From: Nitrospira sp. | GTDB taxonomy: Bacteria > Nitrospirota > Thermodesulfovibrionia > Thermodesulfovibrionales > Dissulfurispiraceae | Direction: 5' to 3' | NCBI GenBank assembly: GCA_002634385.1 | Contig: NSJL01000011.1 | Span: 1-64,000, forward strand | DNA length: 64,000 bases | Shown here: positions 1 through 9,010 of the stretch, one piece after another | Layout of the letters: every line of letters begins with the position of its first letter | Numbering within the stretch: position 1 is the first letter of the stretch | Made by a program: the position numbers and the translations under genes | Notes under the pieces: model-generated | Databases searched by the model: none | What the model saw: only the letters and a program-made list of their open reading frames with translations | What the model was told of the DNA's origin: nothing

Positions 1-88
1 TGTGCATGGCATGCGCTTCCCCGCTGCTCAGCAGGAGTCCGAACAGCAGGGAGACGGATACATACTTCTTTTTCTTTGAAAGTTCCAT
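1..88 (-). CDS. cbiM: CbiM-type cobalt ECF transporter component (5' part only)
   Basis: Only the first 29 codons are in the window, running off its left edge. They encode a short basic start, a hydrophobic segment (VSLLFGLLL) and an AHA cleavage-like site followed directly by Met-His and the first base of an Ile-compatible codon. That matches the MHI start of CbiM proteins, which in several Gram-negative lineages carry an extra N-terminal signal sequence. The start ATG at 88 has a GGAGGAGA ribosome site just upstream. CbiM is the membrane substrate-binding part of the cobalt ECF importer. A cobalamin riboswitch upstream (1052-1238) supports the cobalt assignment. The identification rests on a short stretch plus context. 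Confidence 0.62.
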   Translation of the reverse strand, partial: MELSKKKKYVSVSLLFGLLLSSGEAHAMH

Positions 89-104
89 TTGTCTCCTCCT
101 CCCC

Positions 105-866
105 CTACAATCTCACGGTTATCCCTGCAAGGACCGCATAATCCGCCTCGGGCCTGTTCAGCCCGCCCTTTATTCCCGCATCAAGATCGATGTTTTCCGA
201 AAGGGAATAAATAAGCCCTCCCAGAATGAAGGCAGGAGCCGTTGACAAGGCCGGGTCGGGATTCCTCTCCACCCCGATATTGGCTACTGCCCTGAGGTCC
301 TTCAGCACCGCCACCTCCGCGGCAAGGGACGCATGCCACAGGTCCTTTCTCTCCTCCACCTTGTTCTCGTTCCTCAGGTAGCCTGCGTTGACATGCACTG
401 CCCACGGCTTCATCTCCTTGGTGCCGATGAGGAACACTCCATAGGTTACCCTCCCGGCTCCCAGGCCTTTGTCCTCATCCCCGGTAGGAAGGGTGATGCC
501 CGGTTTCAGGGCAAAGCTCAGACCGTCCTTTTCATAGAAGCGCCACTTCACTTCGAGCGAGGTGTCGGAGATCCCTTTCTCCCTGCTGGTCTCTCCGTCC
601 TCCTTCGTCCGTACCGAGAGGTAGGAGATCCCCAGGACAAGATCCATCGTGTCGGTCAGCCCGTAGGAGATGACCGGAAGGGTCGGGGCCGTCAGGCTGT
701 TGCTGCTCACGCCATCCTCGCTGTCGTGCTCATATTCGGCGATAAACTCGAACTGCGTCTTCCCCTTGCCCTGCGTCCCCGTATCATCGGTGATGAGCGG
801 GTGGGCCGCATAGGCATTCGTGCATACCAGAAGCGCCCAGAACACTAGTACTGCTTTTCTGATCAT
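105..866 (-). CDS. putative outer-membrane beta-barrel protein (Phenol_MetA_deg-like), B12-riboswitch controlled
   Basis: A 253-residue secreted protein with a signal peptide (MIRKAVLVFWALLVCTNAYA) followed by AHPLITDD and alternating beta-strand sequence ending in ITVRL, a terminal strand typical of barrel proteins. It resembles the MetA-pathway or 'transporter' family (PF13557) often placed beside metal-uptake genes. The ATG at 866 is chosen over an upstream in-frame start because AGGAG lies 5-6 bases before it and because the riboswitch terminator ends at 894. It lies between the cobalamin riboswitch and cbiM, 16 bp before cbiM, so it probably serves corrinoid or cobalt passage across the outer membrane. 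That role is inferred from context and no substrate is shown. Confidence 0.75.
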   Translation of the reverse strand: MIRKAVLVFWALLVCTNAYAAHPLITDDTGTQGKGKTQFEFIAEYEHDSEDGVSSNSLTAPTLPVISYGLTDTMDLVLGISYLSVRTKEDGETSREKGISDTSLEVKWRFYEKDGLSFALKPGITLPTGDEDKGLGAGRVTYGVFLIGTKEMKPWAVHVNAGYLRNENKVEERKDLWHASLAAEVAVLKDLRAVANIGVERNPDPALSTAPAFILGGLIYSLSENIDLDAGIKGGLNRPEADYAVLAGITVRL

Positions 867-893
867 ATTCCTCTCCTTTTCTCCTTCTGAGAA

Positions 894-929
894 CAAAAAA
901 AATCCTCAAGGCAAAATGCCCTGAGGATT
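894..929 (-). terminator. riboswitch expression-platform terminator
   Basis: On the minus strand a 12-bp stem (AATCCTCAGGGC against GCCTTGAGGATT) with a short ATTTT loop is followed by a run of T. It lies between the cobalamin aptamer and the beta-barrel/cbiM genes, as expected for transcription attenuation by adenosylcobalamin. Confidence 0.9.
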
Positions 930-1051
930 GCACCCTGATTTACTTCATCCTCTTTCCTTCCAGCCACGGAAGGAGGGTAACAGGTGACATGCCGGGGGAG
1001 AGCGGAGGAGTCATCCGGATATTGCCTGAATGAACTCCTGTTACCGGCAGC

Positions 1052-1238
1052 ATATCACTGAGCCTCACAGGCAGGTCTTCTGGCTCCCGGATCTTTCTAC
1101 TCACCGGCCTTCCCAGGGTCATTTCCCCAGTGGCTCAGTCGGCTTTCGTCCCCGGTCACAGCGGCGGGCCCGCTCCCGAATCGGCATTTTCTGCCCCACG
1201 GGATTCCCTATTAATCCTTTCGGCGCCTGAGATGATAT
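1052..1238 (-). ncRNA. cobalamin riboswitch
   Basis: Read on the minus strand the segment carries the B12 box (AGCCAGAAGACCTGCC at about 1065-1085), an upstream GCCACTGGGG...CTGGGAAGGC arm, the GGGAAT and CCGCTGTGAC core segments and a closing P1 helix (ATATCA at the 5' side, TGATAT at the 3' side). These are the class hallmarks. About 120 nt of leader follows, including a GGTAACAGG/CCTGTTACC helix that could act as antiterminator, and then the terminator at 894-929. It should repress the downstream barrel protein and cbiM when corrinoid is plentiful. Confidence 0.94.
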
Positions 1239-1339
1239 TTTATAAACAGAAAGGAAAGGTTTTGTCAATCAAATAATGAGGAACTCAGCAATTCCCGGCA
1301 AAAAAACACAACAGTTTGATTCTGCGCGTCGTGCGGCGT

Positions 1340-1876
1340 TCAGGGGGTGATCTCGATGGGGGTTCCGTCGGGCACCAGTTTCCATATCTCCTCGATCTCC
1401 GCATTGGTCACCGCAATACAGCCGTCGGTCCAGTCCTCCCGTCGATGCCCCTTGCCGAGGGGCTCCCGCAAAGAAGACAGTCCGTGGAGCATGATATCAC
1501 CCCCCGGGGGAACCCCCAGGCGCAGCGCCCTTGCCGTATCTGCCTCATTGGGATAAGAAATATGGAATCCCTTATGGAATCTGCTGTTGGGGTTCCGGTA
1601 ATCCAGAAGGTACGTGCCCTCGGGGGTACGCTTGTCCCCTGCCCTCACCTTGTGCCCCAGGGGTTGCCGCCCAAGGGAAATCCGGTAGGATTTCAGGATC
1701 TCGCCCTCCCGCAGCAGGAACATCACCCTCTTGTTTTTTATAACGAACACTTTGTCGGCCGTATCGGCGGACGCCTCTGTGCACTCCGGTACGGTCAGGC
1801 CAGACAGGATCATCCCCGCCAGCAGGATTATGCCGGCAGTCATAGCGCTTTTCCGTAGCCTTTTTCGTCTCCCCAT
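1340..1876 (-). CDS. L,D-transpeptidase (YkuD domain), exported
   Basis: A 178-residue protein with an N-terminal membrane/signal segment (about residues 12-30) and a YkuD domain. The catalytic signature is visible as MLHGL followed by DWTDGCIAVTNAEIEEIW, with Cys in TDGC and the upstream His. The family makes 3-3 peptidoglycan cross-links or attaches lipoproteins in the periplasm. It has no LysM domain, so it is a minimal enzyme of the ErfK/YafK class. An internal ATG at codon 12 is an alternative start, and neither has a strong ribosome site. It stands alone between the riboswitch unit and a small unknown gene. Confidence 0.9.
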   Translation of the reverse strand: MGRRKRLRKSAMTAGIILLAGMILSGLTVPECTEASADTADKVFVIKNKRVMFLLREGEILKSYRISLGRQPLGHKVRAGDKRTPEGTYLLDYRNPNSRFHKGFHISYPNEADTARALRLGVPPGGDIMLHGLSSLREPLGKGHRREDWTDGCIAVTNAEIEEIWKLVPDGTPIEITP

Positions 1877-2010
1877 GAGATCGACCCGGGGTATATACTA
1901 CCGCAGCGGGAGGGGAAAAGTCTTCAGAAAAGCACGCCGCCACCACGGACGGGAGACTCAGGAGTGCATCTCTGCCGGGGAGAGGGGATGGAAAGCGCGG
2001 GGAAACCCGG

Positions 2011-2247
2011 CTACTCGAAATCGTAGTACCGCTCCTCCCCATGGGAAAGTATCTGCCCGCAGTGCGGACAGAAATTAATCCTGATCCGGTGCACCCTGAA
2101 TTCAGGATATGTCTCCTCGATAGGCAGGAACTCGATACCGCTCTCCTTGACCGCGGAGCAGCACCAGTTCTCTTTTACCGGATGTCTCCGCAGGTCCTTC
2201 CATAAAACGAGTGTGGAGACATCCCCTCTTCTGTCCTCGTCGCTCAT
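2011..2247 (-). CDS. small CxxC protein of unknown function
   Basis: A 78-residue protein starting MSDEDRRGDV; the ATG at 2247 follows AAGGGAGG at good distance, so the longer upstream frame is not used. It contains a Cys pair (ENWCCSAV) and a distal NFCPHCGQIL knuckle that looks like half of a zinc ribbon. No family is recognised with confidence. The metal-binding cysteines and acidic ends suggest a small cytosolic regulator or accessory protein, but no function is assigned. Confidence 0.6.
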   Translation of the reverse strand: MSDEDRRGDVSTLVLWKDLRRHPVKENWCCSAVKESGIEFLPIEETYPEFRVHRIRINFCPHCGQILSHGEERYYDFE

Positions 2248-2481
2248 GGCGCCTCCCTTCCGTTCTCGCGGGATCACGTCCCCGCACTGCACATGCCGTA
2301 CGGGAAAAAACACCTTTGTGCCGAAAGAAACTCCCCTTACCCATATTATGAGATTTTTTTTTGCATTTATAAACTTTTTTTATGGAAGGACTTTTCGAGG
2401 AGGCAGAAGAAGGGGCACCACAGAACAGTGGGGTTTTCCAGGACAAGTAATTCTTTGCCGATCTGGCAGCTTTCCGGATGC

Positions 2482-2505
2482 AGGGTATGCCTGCAGGCAC
2501 ACCCT
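2482..2505. repeat. minimal copy (a) of the GGGTGTGT hairpin family
   Basis: A 24-bp near-perfect palindrome, AGGGTATGCCTG then CAGGCACACCCT, with one wobble mismatch. It equals the two ends of the larger hairpin elements described at 6145, 11095, 43361 and 56457 joined without an interior. The surrounding gap 2314-2595 holds no gene that I can support. Confidence 0.6.
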
Positions 2506-2595
2506 AGTGCTCATCGGTGATGGAGATGTGGCGGTGAGCTCAACCTGACGCAGGTGCGCCGTGTCGCAGCAGAGCGTTGTCCTCCGGCCCCGGCA

Positions 2596-4071
2596 TTATG
2601 CGCTCCCCTCTGCCTCAAGCAATGCGCGCACTTTCGCCAGGACATCCCGATCAGCGAGGAGGAGCAGCCTGTCTCCCGGTTTGATCGTCGTCCCACCGCC
2701 GGGGACGAAGAATTCGCCGTCCCGCCCGATGAGCACAATCAGTGCCCCCTCGGGAAGCTTGATGTCGACAAGCTGCTTGTCTGCCACCGCTGAAGTGCGG
2801 GGCACTTTCACCTCGGTGAGGTCGCAGCGCATCTTTCCCGTGGGCTCACACTCGATCGGGGCGGTGGGGATCACCGGCAAGGGAGCATCGAGACCAAGCT
2901 TCCGGGCGAACCAGGGAATCGTGGTGCCCTGAAACAATGCGGAAGTGAGCACAATAAAGAAGACGATATTGAAAATCATATCTGCCTTGGGAATACCCGC
3001 CAGAAGGGGAAATGTCGCCAATATGATCGGTACGGCCCCGCGCAGTCCGACCCACGATACCATGATCTTCTCCCTGAAGCCCGTGCGAAAAGGGAGTAAG
3101 GTAAGAAAAACCCCGAGGGGACGGGCGGCAAGCATCAGGAAGATTGAAACAAGCAGTCCCGCGCTTATGACGTGAACAAGACGGGAGGGAAATACCAGGA
3201 GTCCCAGCGTCAGGAACATGGTTATCTGCATGAGCCAGGCAAGGCCGTCGTGAAATCTCAGGAGACTTCTCTTGTGGATAAACTTTCTATTCCCCATGAC
3301 AAGTCCCGCGATATACACGGCGAGGAAGCCGTTGCCCTTTAATGAGGCAGTCAGCCCATAGGTAAGGAGTACAAAGGACAAGCTCAGAACCGGATAAAGG
3401 CCATCATATTCCAGTTTTATGGTATTAATCAAAGCCGTCATGCCTCTTCCCATTATGTAGCCCAAGGCGGCCCCGAGCGCCATCTGAAGAACCATCATCG
3501 GAAGAAGACCTGAAAAGGAACTGTCCTGACGGGTCAGCAGGCTTATAAAGCCGATGGTCAGAAGGACCGCCATAGGATCGTTGCTGCCGGACTCAAGCTC
3601 CAGCAGCGGTTTCAGCGGTCTTTTGAGACTCACCTTCCGGGATCTGAGGATAGAAAAAACAGCGGCGGCATCGGTAGAAGAGATGATGGCGCCAAGGAGC
3701 AACCCCTCAAGCAACGTAAAATCGAGAATTGAAGCGGCAAACCACCCCACCGATACCGCGGTAAAAAGTACACCGGCCGTGGACAACGCTATCCCCTGCC
3801 ATAAAACAGGACGAATGCTCTCCCAGTTGGTATCCAGCCCGCCTGCAAAGAGAATGAAAGCGAGGGCTACCACACCGATCAGTTGCGTGAGATAGGGATC
3901 ATCAAAATGAATACCGCCGGGCCCATCGGAGCCTGCGAGCATTCCCACGATAAGAAATAAAAGAAGAGAGGGCACGCCGAGCCTGCCGGAAGCTTTGCTC
4001 GCAATGATACTCAGAAGCAGGAGAATGGCTGCCCCAAGCAGGATATATTCGATAGGAATATAGGCGGTCAT
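2596..4071 (-). CDS. CPA1-type K+(Na+)/H+ antiporter with TrkA-C domain
   Basis: A 491-residue membrane protein with about 12 hydrophobic segments and the antiporter core motifs FAGGLDTNW and [13 protein letters not shown] followed by [12 protein letters not shown] (the conserved Asp residues for ion exchange). The last ~90 residues form a TrkA-C/RCK_C ligand-binding domain (from about VKVPRTSA to [16 protein letters not shown]), the arrangement of NhaP2/CvrA potassium/proton antiporters. The start ATG at 4071 has AAGGGG upstream, so an in-frame start 39 bp earlier is not used. It probably adjusts cytoplasmic K+ and pH. It is convergent with nothing and stands alone. Confidence 0.9.
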   Translation of the reverse strand: MTAYIPIEYILLGAAILLLLSIIASKASGRLGVPSLLLFLIVGMLAGSDGPGGIHFDDPYLTQLIGVVALAFILFAGGLDTNWESIRPVLWQGIALSTAGVLFTAVSVGWFAASILDFTLLEGLLLGAIISSTDAAAVFSILRSRKVSLKRPLKPLLELESGSNDPMAVLLTIGFISLLTRQDSSFSGLLPMMVLQMALGAALGYIMGRGMTALINTIKLEYDGLYPVLSLSFVLLTYGLTASLKGNGFLAVYIAGLVMGNRKFIHKRSLLRFHDGLAWLMQITMFLTLGLLVFPSRLVHVISAGLLVSIFLMLAARPLGVFLTLLPFRTGFREKIMVSWVGLRGAVPIILATFPLLAGIPKADMIFNIVFFIVLTSALFQGTTIPWFARKLGLDAPLPVIPTAPIECEPTGKMRCDLTEVKVPRTSAVADKQLVDIKLPEGALIVLIGRDGEFFVPGGGTTIKPGDRLLLLADRDVLAKVRALLEAEGSA

Positions 4072-4137
4072 GAATGCCCCTTTTATGGTGCCCTGAGGAA
4101 AGAGCAACAAACCGGTTCCGGTACCGTACCTGTCACC

Positions 4138-4359
4138 TCATGCATCCTGCGCGAATGCAGGCTCAATCGCTGATTTCCTGCCCAGGGCTAAGGTAACGGT
4201 AAGGTTAAAGGAACACCCTCTATCACCGATGAACACATGAGAATATGCAGGCACATAGAGGGTTTGCCCCTTCTTCAGCAGGGCCGTGCAATCAGCATAC
4301 AATGGGGTCGCAAAGAGTACAGCAAGAATGACAGCGATACATGAAAGACAGCGTTTCAT
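4138..4359 (-). pseudogene. truncated DUF3124-family exported protein
   Basis: It encodes 73 residues: a signal peptide (MKRCLSCIAVILAVLFATPLYA) and then GQTLYVPAYSHVFIGDR..FNLTVTLALG, the beginning of a DUF3124 domain. Members of that family normally continue for another 80-100 residues of beta structure. Here the frame leaves the family after LTVTLALG and stops at FAQDA. I read it as a 3'-truncated remnant, though a short functional form cannot be excluded. Translation start at 4359 is preceded by AAGGAGGAG. Confidence 0.55.
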
Positions 4360-4452
4360 TGCTCCTCCTTACCTCTGAAAACAGATTTTTCAAACTTCCT
4401 TAATGACCTCCCCGCCAATATAAAGGGTAAGGCGAGAGCACACACCTTTCTT

Positions 4453-6108
4453 CTATTCGGTGAGGGCTTTACGATACTCGTTCCACAAGGTCTCCTTATC
4501 GGTCCCGGTATCGATGAAATCCCAGGGGAGGTTCTCTCCAGAATCCCGTTTCCTGAAGAGATAAAAATCCCTGTCCACCTCCTCTGCCGAGCAGGCATCC
4601 TCCCAGTCGTCCGTGGTGACCATCGCTTCCAGCACCTTCAGGAGCCTCCGGTCTCCCCGTGCGAAGAGACCCTGCAGATGCGCGTATTTTGGAACGTCGT
4701 GCAGCACTCTGACTCCCCGCACCTCCTTCAGTTCCCTCTTGATACGCTTCAGCTTCTCCTTTATTTCGGAGAGGGGGGCCATGGGATGCCACTGAAAGGG
4801 GGTGAAGGGTTTCGGAACAAAGGTGCTGACACTGAGGGTGATATTCCCCTTTGCCGAAAGTCCCCGTATCTTTTTCACCAGGCCGGTAATGCCGGAAATG
4901 TCCTCGTCCCTCTCCGACGGCAGGCCTGTCATGAAATAAAGGCGGAGGGTCTCGATCCCCGCGGCAAAGAGAAGTGCGGCAGTGGAAAGGATATCCTCCT
5001 CCGTCACCTTCTTATTAATAACTCTCCTCATCCTCTCCGTTCCCGCTTCAGGGGCAATGGACACGCTCCTGCTGCCTTTCAGGAATTGCACCAGGGCGGC
5101 ACTCCTCTCGCTGGCACGCAGTGAGGTGAGGGAGAAACTGACCCCCTCCATGCAGAGGATCTCCTGGATACGGGGATAATCGCTCAGGGAGGGACCTATC
5201 AGCCCCACCTTCCGGGAGAGCTCTCCGGCAGCATCGATCTCCGCGGAAACGGCGGCGGGATCCTTCTTTCTCAGCGGATTATAGATATGCCCGACGAGAC
5301 AGAAGCGGCAGCTCCAAGGGCACCCCCTCATGACCTCTACCAGATACATGGAGGAAAATTCGGAATCGGGAGTGACGACCGCCGTGGTAAGGGACGATTT
5401 CGAGAGGTCTCTCAGGTATCTCCTCCTGACCCTCCCGGGAGCCCCGTCCCGGGCAATCCTGCCGGCGACGGTCCCGTCCGCATTGTACGTCACGGAGTAA
5501 TATTCAGGGATGTAGACCCCCTCGAGGGAGAGGGCACCCTTCTTGACGGCCGGCTTCCTCTCCTCAGGCCTGCCTCCCCGCTCCCGCTCACCCTTGTACA
5601 CATCGAGGAACTCCTCCAGGGATTCCTCCGCCTCGCCGACAAAGACGACATCGAAGACCGGCGCGAGAGGCTCGGGATTGAAAAAAGCGAAGACGCCACC
5701 CCCAATGACCAGGGGATGATAGGGATTCCTCTCCAGGGAGCGGAAGGGGATCTTCGCCAGGTCGAGGATCTTCAGGATGTTCGGATAATCGTTTTCAAAG
5801 GAGACGGAGAATGCCACGATATCGAATTCGCCCAGGGGCATTTTGGATTCCAGGGAGAAGAGGGGGGTTCTCGTCCTCCGGTGTTCTGCAAGGTCCCCTT
5901 CTTCGGGCAGGAAAGCCCTCTCGCAGACCACATCGTCCCTCCGGTTGAGAAGACCGTAGATACCCTGAAAGCCGAGGTTCGCCATGCCCACCTGATAGGT
6001 ATTCGGGTAGACCAGGCAAATGCGTATCCTGCCGCCATGGGCTTTGCGGATAGTACCCTTCTCCCGGGATAGGAGAGCATCCGCCTTTTCGATAAGCCTG
6101 CGATTCAC
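4453..6108 (-). CDS. B12-binding-type radical SAM protein
   Basis: A 551-residue protein. Residues 1-190 form a cobalamin-binding-like Rossmann region (RIRICLVYPNTYQVGMANLG, VIGGGVFAFFNPEPLAPVFDVVFVGE). The radical SAM cluster motif is C263-x3-C267-x2-C270 (RGCPWSCRFC), and the rest of a TIM-barrel core follows (EAGTERMRRVINK, YFMTGLPSE). Related proteins are found in many anaerobes with unknown substrates. It follows ftsZ on the same strand with a hairpin repeat in the 119-bp gap, so it is the distal gene of the division cluster. The link to division is positional only. Confidence 0.88.
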   Translation of the reverse strand: MNRRLIEKADALLSREKGTIRKAHGGRIRICLVYPNTYQVGMANLGFQGIYGLLNRRDDVVCERAFLPEEGDLAEHRRTRTPLFSLESKMPLGEFDIVAFSVSFENDYPNILKILDLAKIPFRSLERNPYHPLVIGGGVFAFFNPEPLAPVFDVVFVGEAEESLEEFLDVYKGERERGGRPEERKPAVKKGALSLEGVYIPEYYSVTYNADGTVAGRIARDGAPGRVRRRYLRDLSKSSLTTAVVTPDSEFSSMYLVEVMRGCPWSCRFCLVGHIYNPLRKKDPAAVSAEIDAAGELSRKVGLIGPSLSDYPRIQEILCMEGVSFSLTSLRASERSAALVQFLKGSRSVSIAPEAGTERMRRVINKKVTEEDILSTAALLFAAGIETLRLYFMTGLPSERDEDISGITGLVKKIRGLSAKGNITLSVSTFVPKPFTPFQWHPMAPLSEIKEKLKRIKRELKEVRGVRVLHDVPKYAHLQGLFARGDRRLLKVLEAMVTTDDWEDACSAEEVDRDFYLFRKRDSGENLPWDFIDTGTDKETLWNEYRKALTE

Positions 6109-6144
6109 GGCACCCCCTTACTCCGCATACAGCATGGAAGGACT

Positions 6145-6229
6145 AGGGTGTGTTTGCAAACTGTATACGGTGCAGCCGGTCGCAGCAGAAGCCGCCGCCG
6201 CAGGAGAAGATAGTCTGCATACACACCCT
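6145..6229. repeat. hairpin-family copy (b), overlapping ftsZ stop codon
   Basis: An 85-bp element with inverted ends AGGGTGTGTTTGCAAACTGTA and GATAGTCTGCATACACACCCT. The interior GCAGCCGGTCGCAGCAGAAG is shared with copies at 43361 (opposite orientation) and 56457. Its right end contributes two bases of the ftsZ TAG stop at 6228-6230, and a TA dinucleotide flanks each side. Confidence 0.8.
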
Positions 6230-7556
6230 ATGTCTGCTTTCTCAGGAATGTGGGAATATCGTACACATCCTCGGAAGACTCGAAAATGGTTTTGTCACGC
6301 ACATCGGGAGAAAGACCTTCCGGAAGCGGAGGAGCATTCCCCGCCGCAGGCTTCTCTTCCCTCTCTTTTGCGCGGAGGGAAAAAGGATCGCTTTCCCTGC
6401 TGCGCGTCCCGGTATCCGGCCCCTCAAGGGGCAGCAGGTCGTCTTCGTGCTGCCCTCCCTTCGGATGTCCCTTCGCCGGGAAGTGCTCCTTTGAAGAGGC
6501 ACCGACATTCTTCGCCAGTATCCTTTCGGAGCCCTTGAGGCTCATAGGCTTCTTTTTCGGAGCCCACTTCTTTATCTGGGGCAATTCAGCCTTCTCTATC
6601 CGCTCCTCGAGTCCGGTGGCGATAACGGTAACCCGCACCTCCTCTTCCATTTCAGGGTTGATTACCGCACCCAGGATGATATTCGCCTCATCGTCCGCAG
6701 ACTCGTGGATGAGGGTCGCCACCTCCTGGACGGCGTCAAGGGACATGCTTACCCCCCCGGTTATATTGATGAGAATGCCCTTAGCCCCCTCGATGGAGGA
6801 TTCCTCGAGAAGGGGGTTTGAGATGGCTTTTTTTGCCGCCTCGAAAGCGCTCCCTTCCCCCTTGCCGTACCCCATCCCGATGACCGCTTTGCCCGCGCCC
6901 TCCATTACCGTCCGGACGTCGGCAAAATCGAGGTTGATCAGCCCGGGGATAAGGATCAGATCGGAGATGCCCTGTATCGCCTGCCGGAGCACGTCGTTGG
7001 CAATGGAGAAGGATTTGAGCAGCGGGGTGCCCTTTTCCACCACGAGATGGATCCTGTCGTTGGGGATCACGATGAGGGTATCGACATTGTTTTTCAGCTC
7101 CCGGATCCCCTCTTCCGCATTGATGGATCTCTTCCTGCCTTCATAGTAGAAGGGCTTCGTCACCACCCCCACGGTGAGTATTCCCATCTCTTTTGCGATC
7201 CCCGCCACCACCGGCGCCGCACCGGTTCCCGTGCCGCCTCCCATGCCCGCGGTAATGAAAACCATGTCGGCCCCCTCGATGCAGCCGGCGAGGGTATCCC
7301 TGTCTTCGAGGGCCGCCTGTCTCCCGATGTCGGGGTTCGAGCCCGCGCCCAGCCCCTTGGTCAGTTCCGTGCCGATCTGTACCTTCACCGGTGCCTTGGA
7401 GGCGTCAAGGTGCTGGTTATCCGTATTGATTGCGATGAATTCCACCCCGAAAATATTCGCATCAACCATGCTGTTGATGGCATTGCCTCCGCCACCCCCG
7501 ATACCGACAACCTTTATCTTTGCAATCAGTCTCCCGACGTCTTCCAACTCAAACAT
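6228..7556 (-). CDS. ftsZ: cell division GTPase FtsZ
   Basis: A 442-residue tubulin homologue that polymerises into the cytokinetic ring. The N-terminal GTPase domain shows [16 protein letters not shown] and the tubulin signature GGGTGTG at residues 106-112. A T7 loop region follows, with a variable Ser/Lys/Glu-rich linker (about 320-425) and the conserved C-terminal peptide [12 protein letters not shown] that binds FtsA. Length is at the high end of normal because of the linker. It is the last of the mur/fts genes, 137 bp after ftsA, and its stop codon overlaps a hairpin repeat that may end or protect the transcript. Confidence 0.98.
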   Translation of the reverse strand: MFELEDVGRLIAKIKVVGIGGGGGNAINSMVDANIFGVEFIAINTDNQHLDASKAPVKVQIGTELTKGLGAGSNPDIGRQAALEDRDTLAGCIEGADMVFITAGMGGGTGTGAAPVVAGIAKEMGILTVGVVTKPFYYEGRKRSINAEEGIRELKNNVDTLIVIPNDRIHLVVEKGTPLLKSFSIANDVLRQAIQGISDLILIPGLINLDFADVRTVMEGAGKAVIGMGYGKGEGSAFEAAKKAISNPLLEESSIEGAKGILINITGGVSMSLDAVQEVATLIHESADDEANIILGAVINPEMEEEVRVTVIATGLEERIEKAELPQIKKWAPKKKPMSLKGSERILAKNVGASSKEHFPAKGHPKGGQHEDDLLPLEGPDTGTRSRESDPFSLRAKEREEKPAAGNAPPLPEGLSPDVRDKTIFESSEDVYDIPTFLRKQT

Positions 7557-7693
7557 GGGCCCTCCTTTTCACCATACGCGCCAAACGGAGCGGCAAGAAC
7601 CTTGCGCCGCATCTCTTTCGTCCCTCTCTCTCACCGCCCGCTTTTTCCTGTTGCCCTCTCTGCCGCCTGCCGTCTTCCGCAGCAGCTATCCCC

Positions 7694-9010
7694 TCACTGC
7701 TTGCTGCTCACGATCTTTTTGAACCACCCTGTCATCGTGTTCACGATCCTGTTGAACAAATCGGAAGAAAGAAACTTCTCCTCGACAGGGTCGACGGACT
7801 CCGCACCGTACAGGACGAGCCCGATAGCGGTGGCATACATGGGGCTGTTGTATTCGCTCTTCAGCCCGTTCACCTGCTGCATTTCCGTCCGGGAAAGAGA
7901 ATACCCGTTCCCGGCAGGGGTGCGGGGAGACCTGTCAGGGTACCCGATCCTGACCGGCAGACCGAGGATCGCCTCCGCCATCCTGTCGAACCCGGAGAGA
8001 AGGGAAGCCCCCCCGGTGAGCACGACCCCGGATACCGCTATCCCGCTCTGCTGTATTGCCCGGACTTCCTGCTTCACCAGGTCCAGCAATTCCTCCCCGC
8101 GGGGGTGAAGTATTTCCGTAATGTATTTCCGGGGAATTCCTCTCACCTGTCCGTCGATGGCCACCACATCCACTTCCGCTCGTCCGTCATCTTCCGCAGT
8201 CCCGGAAGGCAGCACGGAACCGTATTTTTTCTTTACCCGTTCCGCCTCGGGGAAGGGCAATTTCAGTCCGATGGACACGTCATTGGTGAAGTGATTGCCG
8301 CCGATTCCGAGCACCGCGGTATGCCGCAGCCATTCGTCCCTGTACAGGGCGATGTCCGTTGTCCCCCCTCCGATATCCACCAGCACGATTCCCATCTCCC
8401 TCTCGTAAGGGGTGAGTACAGCATGGGAAGAGGCCAGAGGCTGGAGGACGATATCGATCACCTCGAGGCCGGCTCGCTCGCAGCACTTCAACAGGTTCTG
8501 TACCGAGGTCACCGCACCGGTGACGATGTATACCTTTACTTCGAGACGGACCCCCGCCATCCCCACCGGGTCCTTGATCCCGTCCTGGCCGTCGAGGATA
8601 AACTCGGTGGGAAGGACATGGAGGATCTCCCTGTCGAGGGGAATATAGACAGCACTCGCCGAGTCGATCGCCCTCTCGACATCCTCATGGGTCACTTCCC
8701 TCCCCTTTATGCCCACGGCACCGCTGCTGTTGAAGCTCTTGATATGGCTTCCCGCAATGCCGACGTAAACCTCAGTGATCTCCAGGCCCGTATCTTCGGA
8801 CACGCCGGCAATGGCCTTCCTGATGGAGTGGGCAGTGGCTTCGATATCGATCACCACCCCCTTTTTCAGTCCGTTGGAAGGATAGGCGCTGACAGCGAGA
8901 ATATCGATTCCTCCACCCGTTATCTCTCCCACGATGGCACAGATCTTCGTAGTGCCGACATCGAGTCCGACAACAACAGTGCTGTTGCTACCTTTTTTCC
9001 TTCGTTCCAT
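7694..9010 (-). CDS. ftsA: cell division protein FtsA
   Basis: A 438-residue actin-like ATPase that tethers FtsZ to the inner membrane. Visible motifs are the phosphate-1 loop VVVGLDVGTTKICAIVGE, the 1C-domain region, the phosphate-2 loop VLVDIGGGTTDIALY and the adenosine loop VVLTGGASLLSGF. The C-terminus ends in an amphipathic helix (MTGWFKKIVSSK) suited to membrane binding. Its start lies inside the 3' end of ftsQ (23-bp overlap), implying translational coupling. Confidence 0.97.
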   Translation of the reverse strand: MERRKKGSNSTVVVGLDVGTTKICAIVGEITGGGIDILAVSAYPSNGLKKGVVIDIEATAHSIRKAIAGVSEDTGLEITEVYVGIAGSHIKSFNSSGAVGIKGREVTHEDVERAIDSASAVYIPLDREILHVLPTEFILDGQDGIKDPVGMAGVRLEVKVYIVTGAVTSVQNLLKCCERAGLEVIDIVLQPLASSHAVLTPYEREMGIVLVDIGGGTTDIALYRDEWLRHTAVLGIGGNHFTNDVSIGLKLPFPEAERVKKKYGSVLPSGTAEDDGRAEVDVVAIDGQVRGIPRKYITEILHPRGEELLDLVKQEVRAIQQSGIAVSGVVLTGGASLLSGFDRMAEAILGLPVRIGYPDRSPRTPAGNGYSLSRTEMQQVNGLKSEYNSPMYATAIGLVLYGAESVDPVEEKFLSSDLFNRIVNTMTGWFKKIVSSKQ

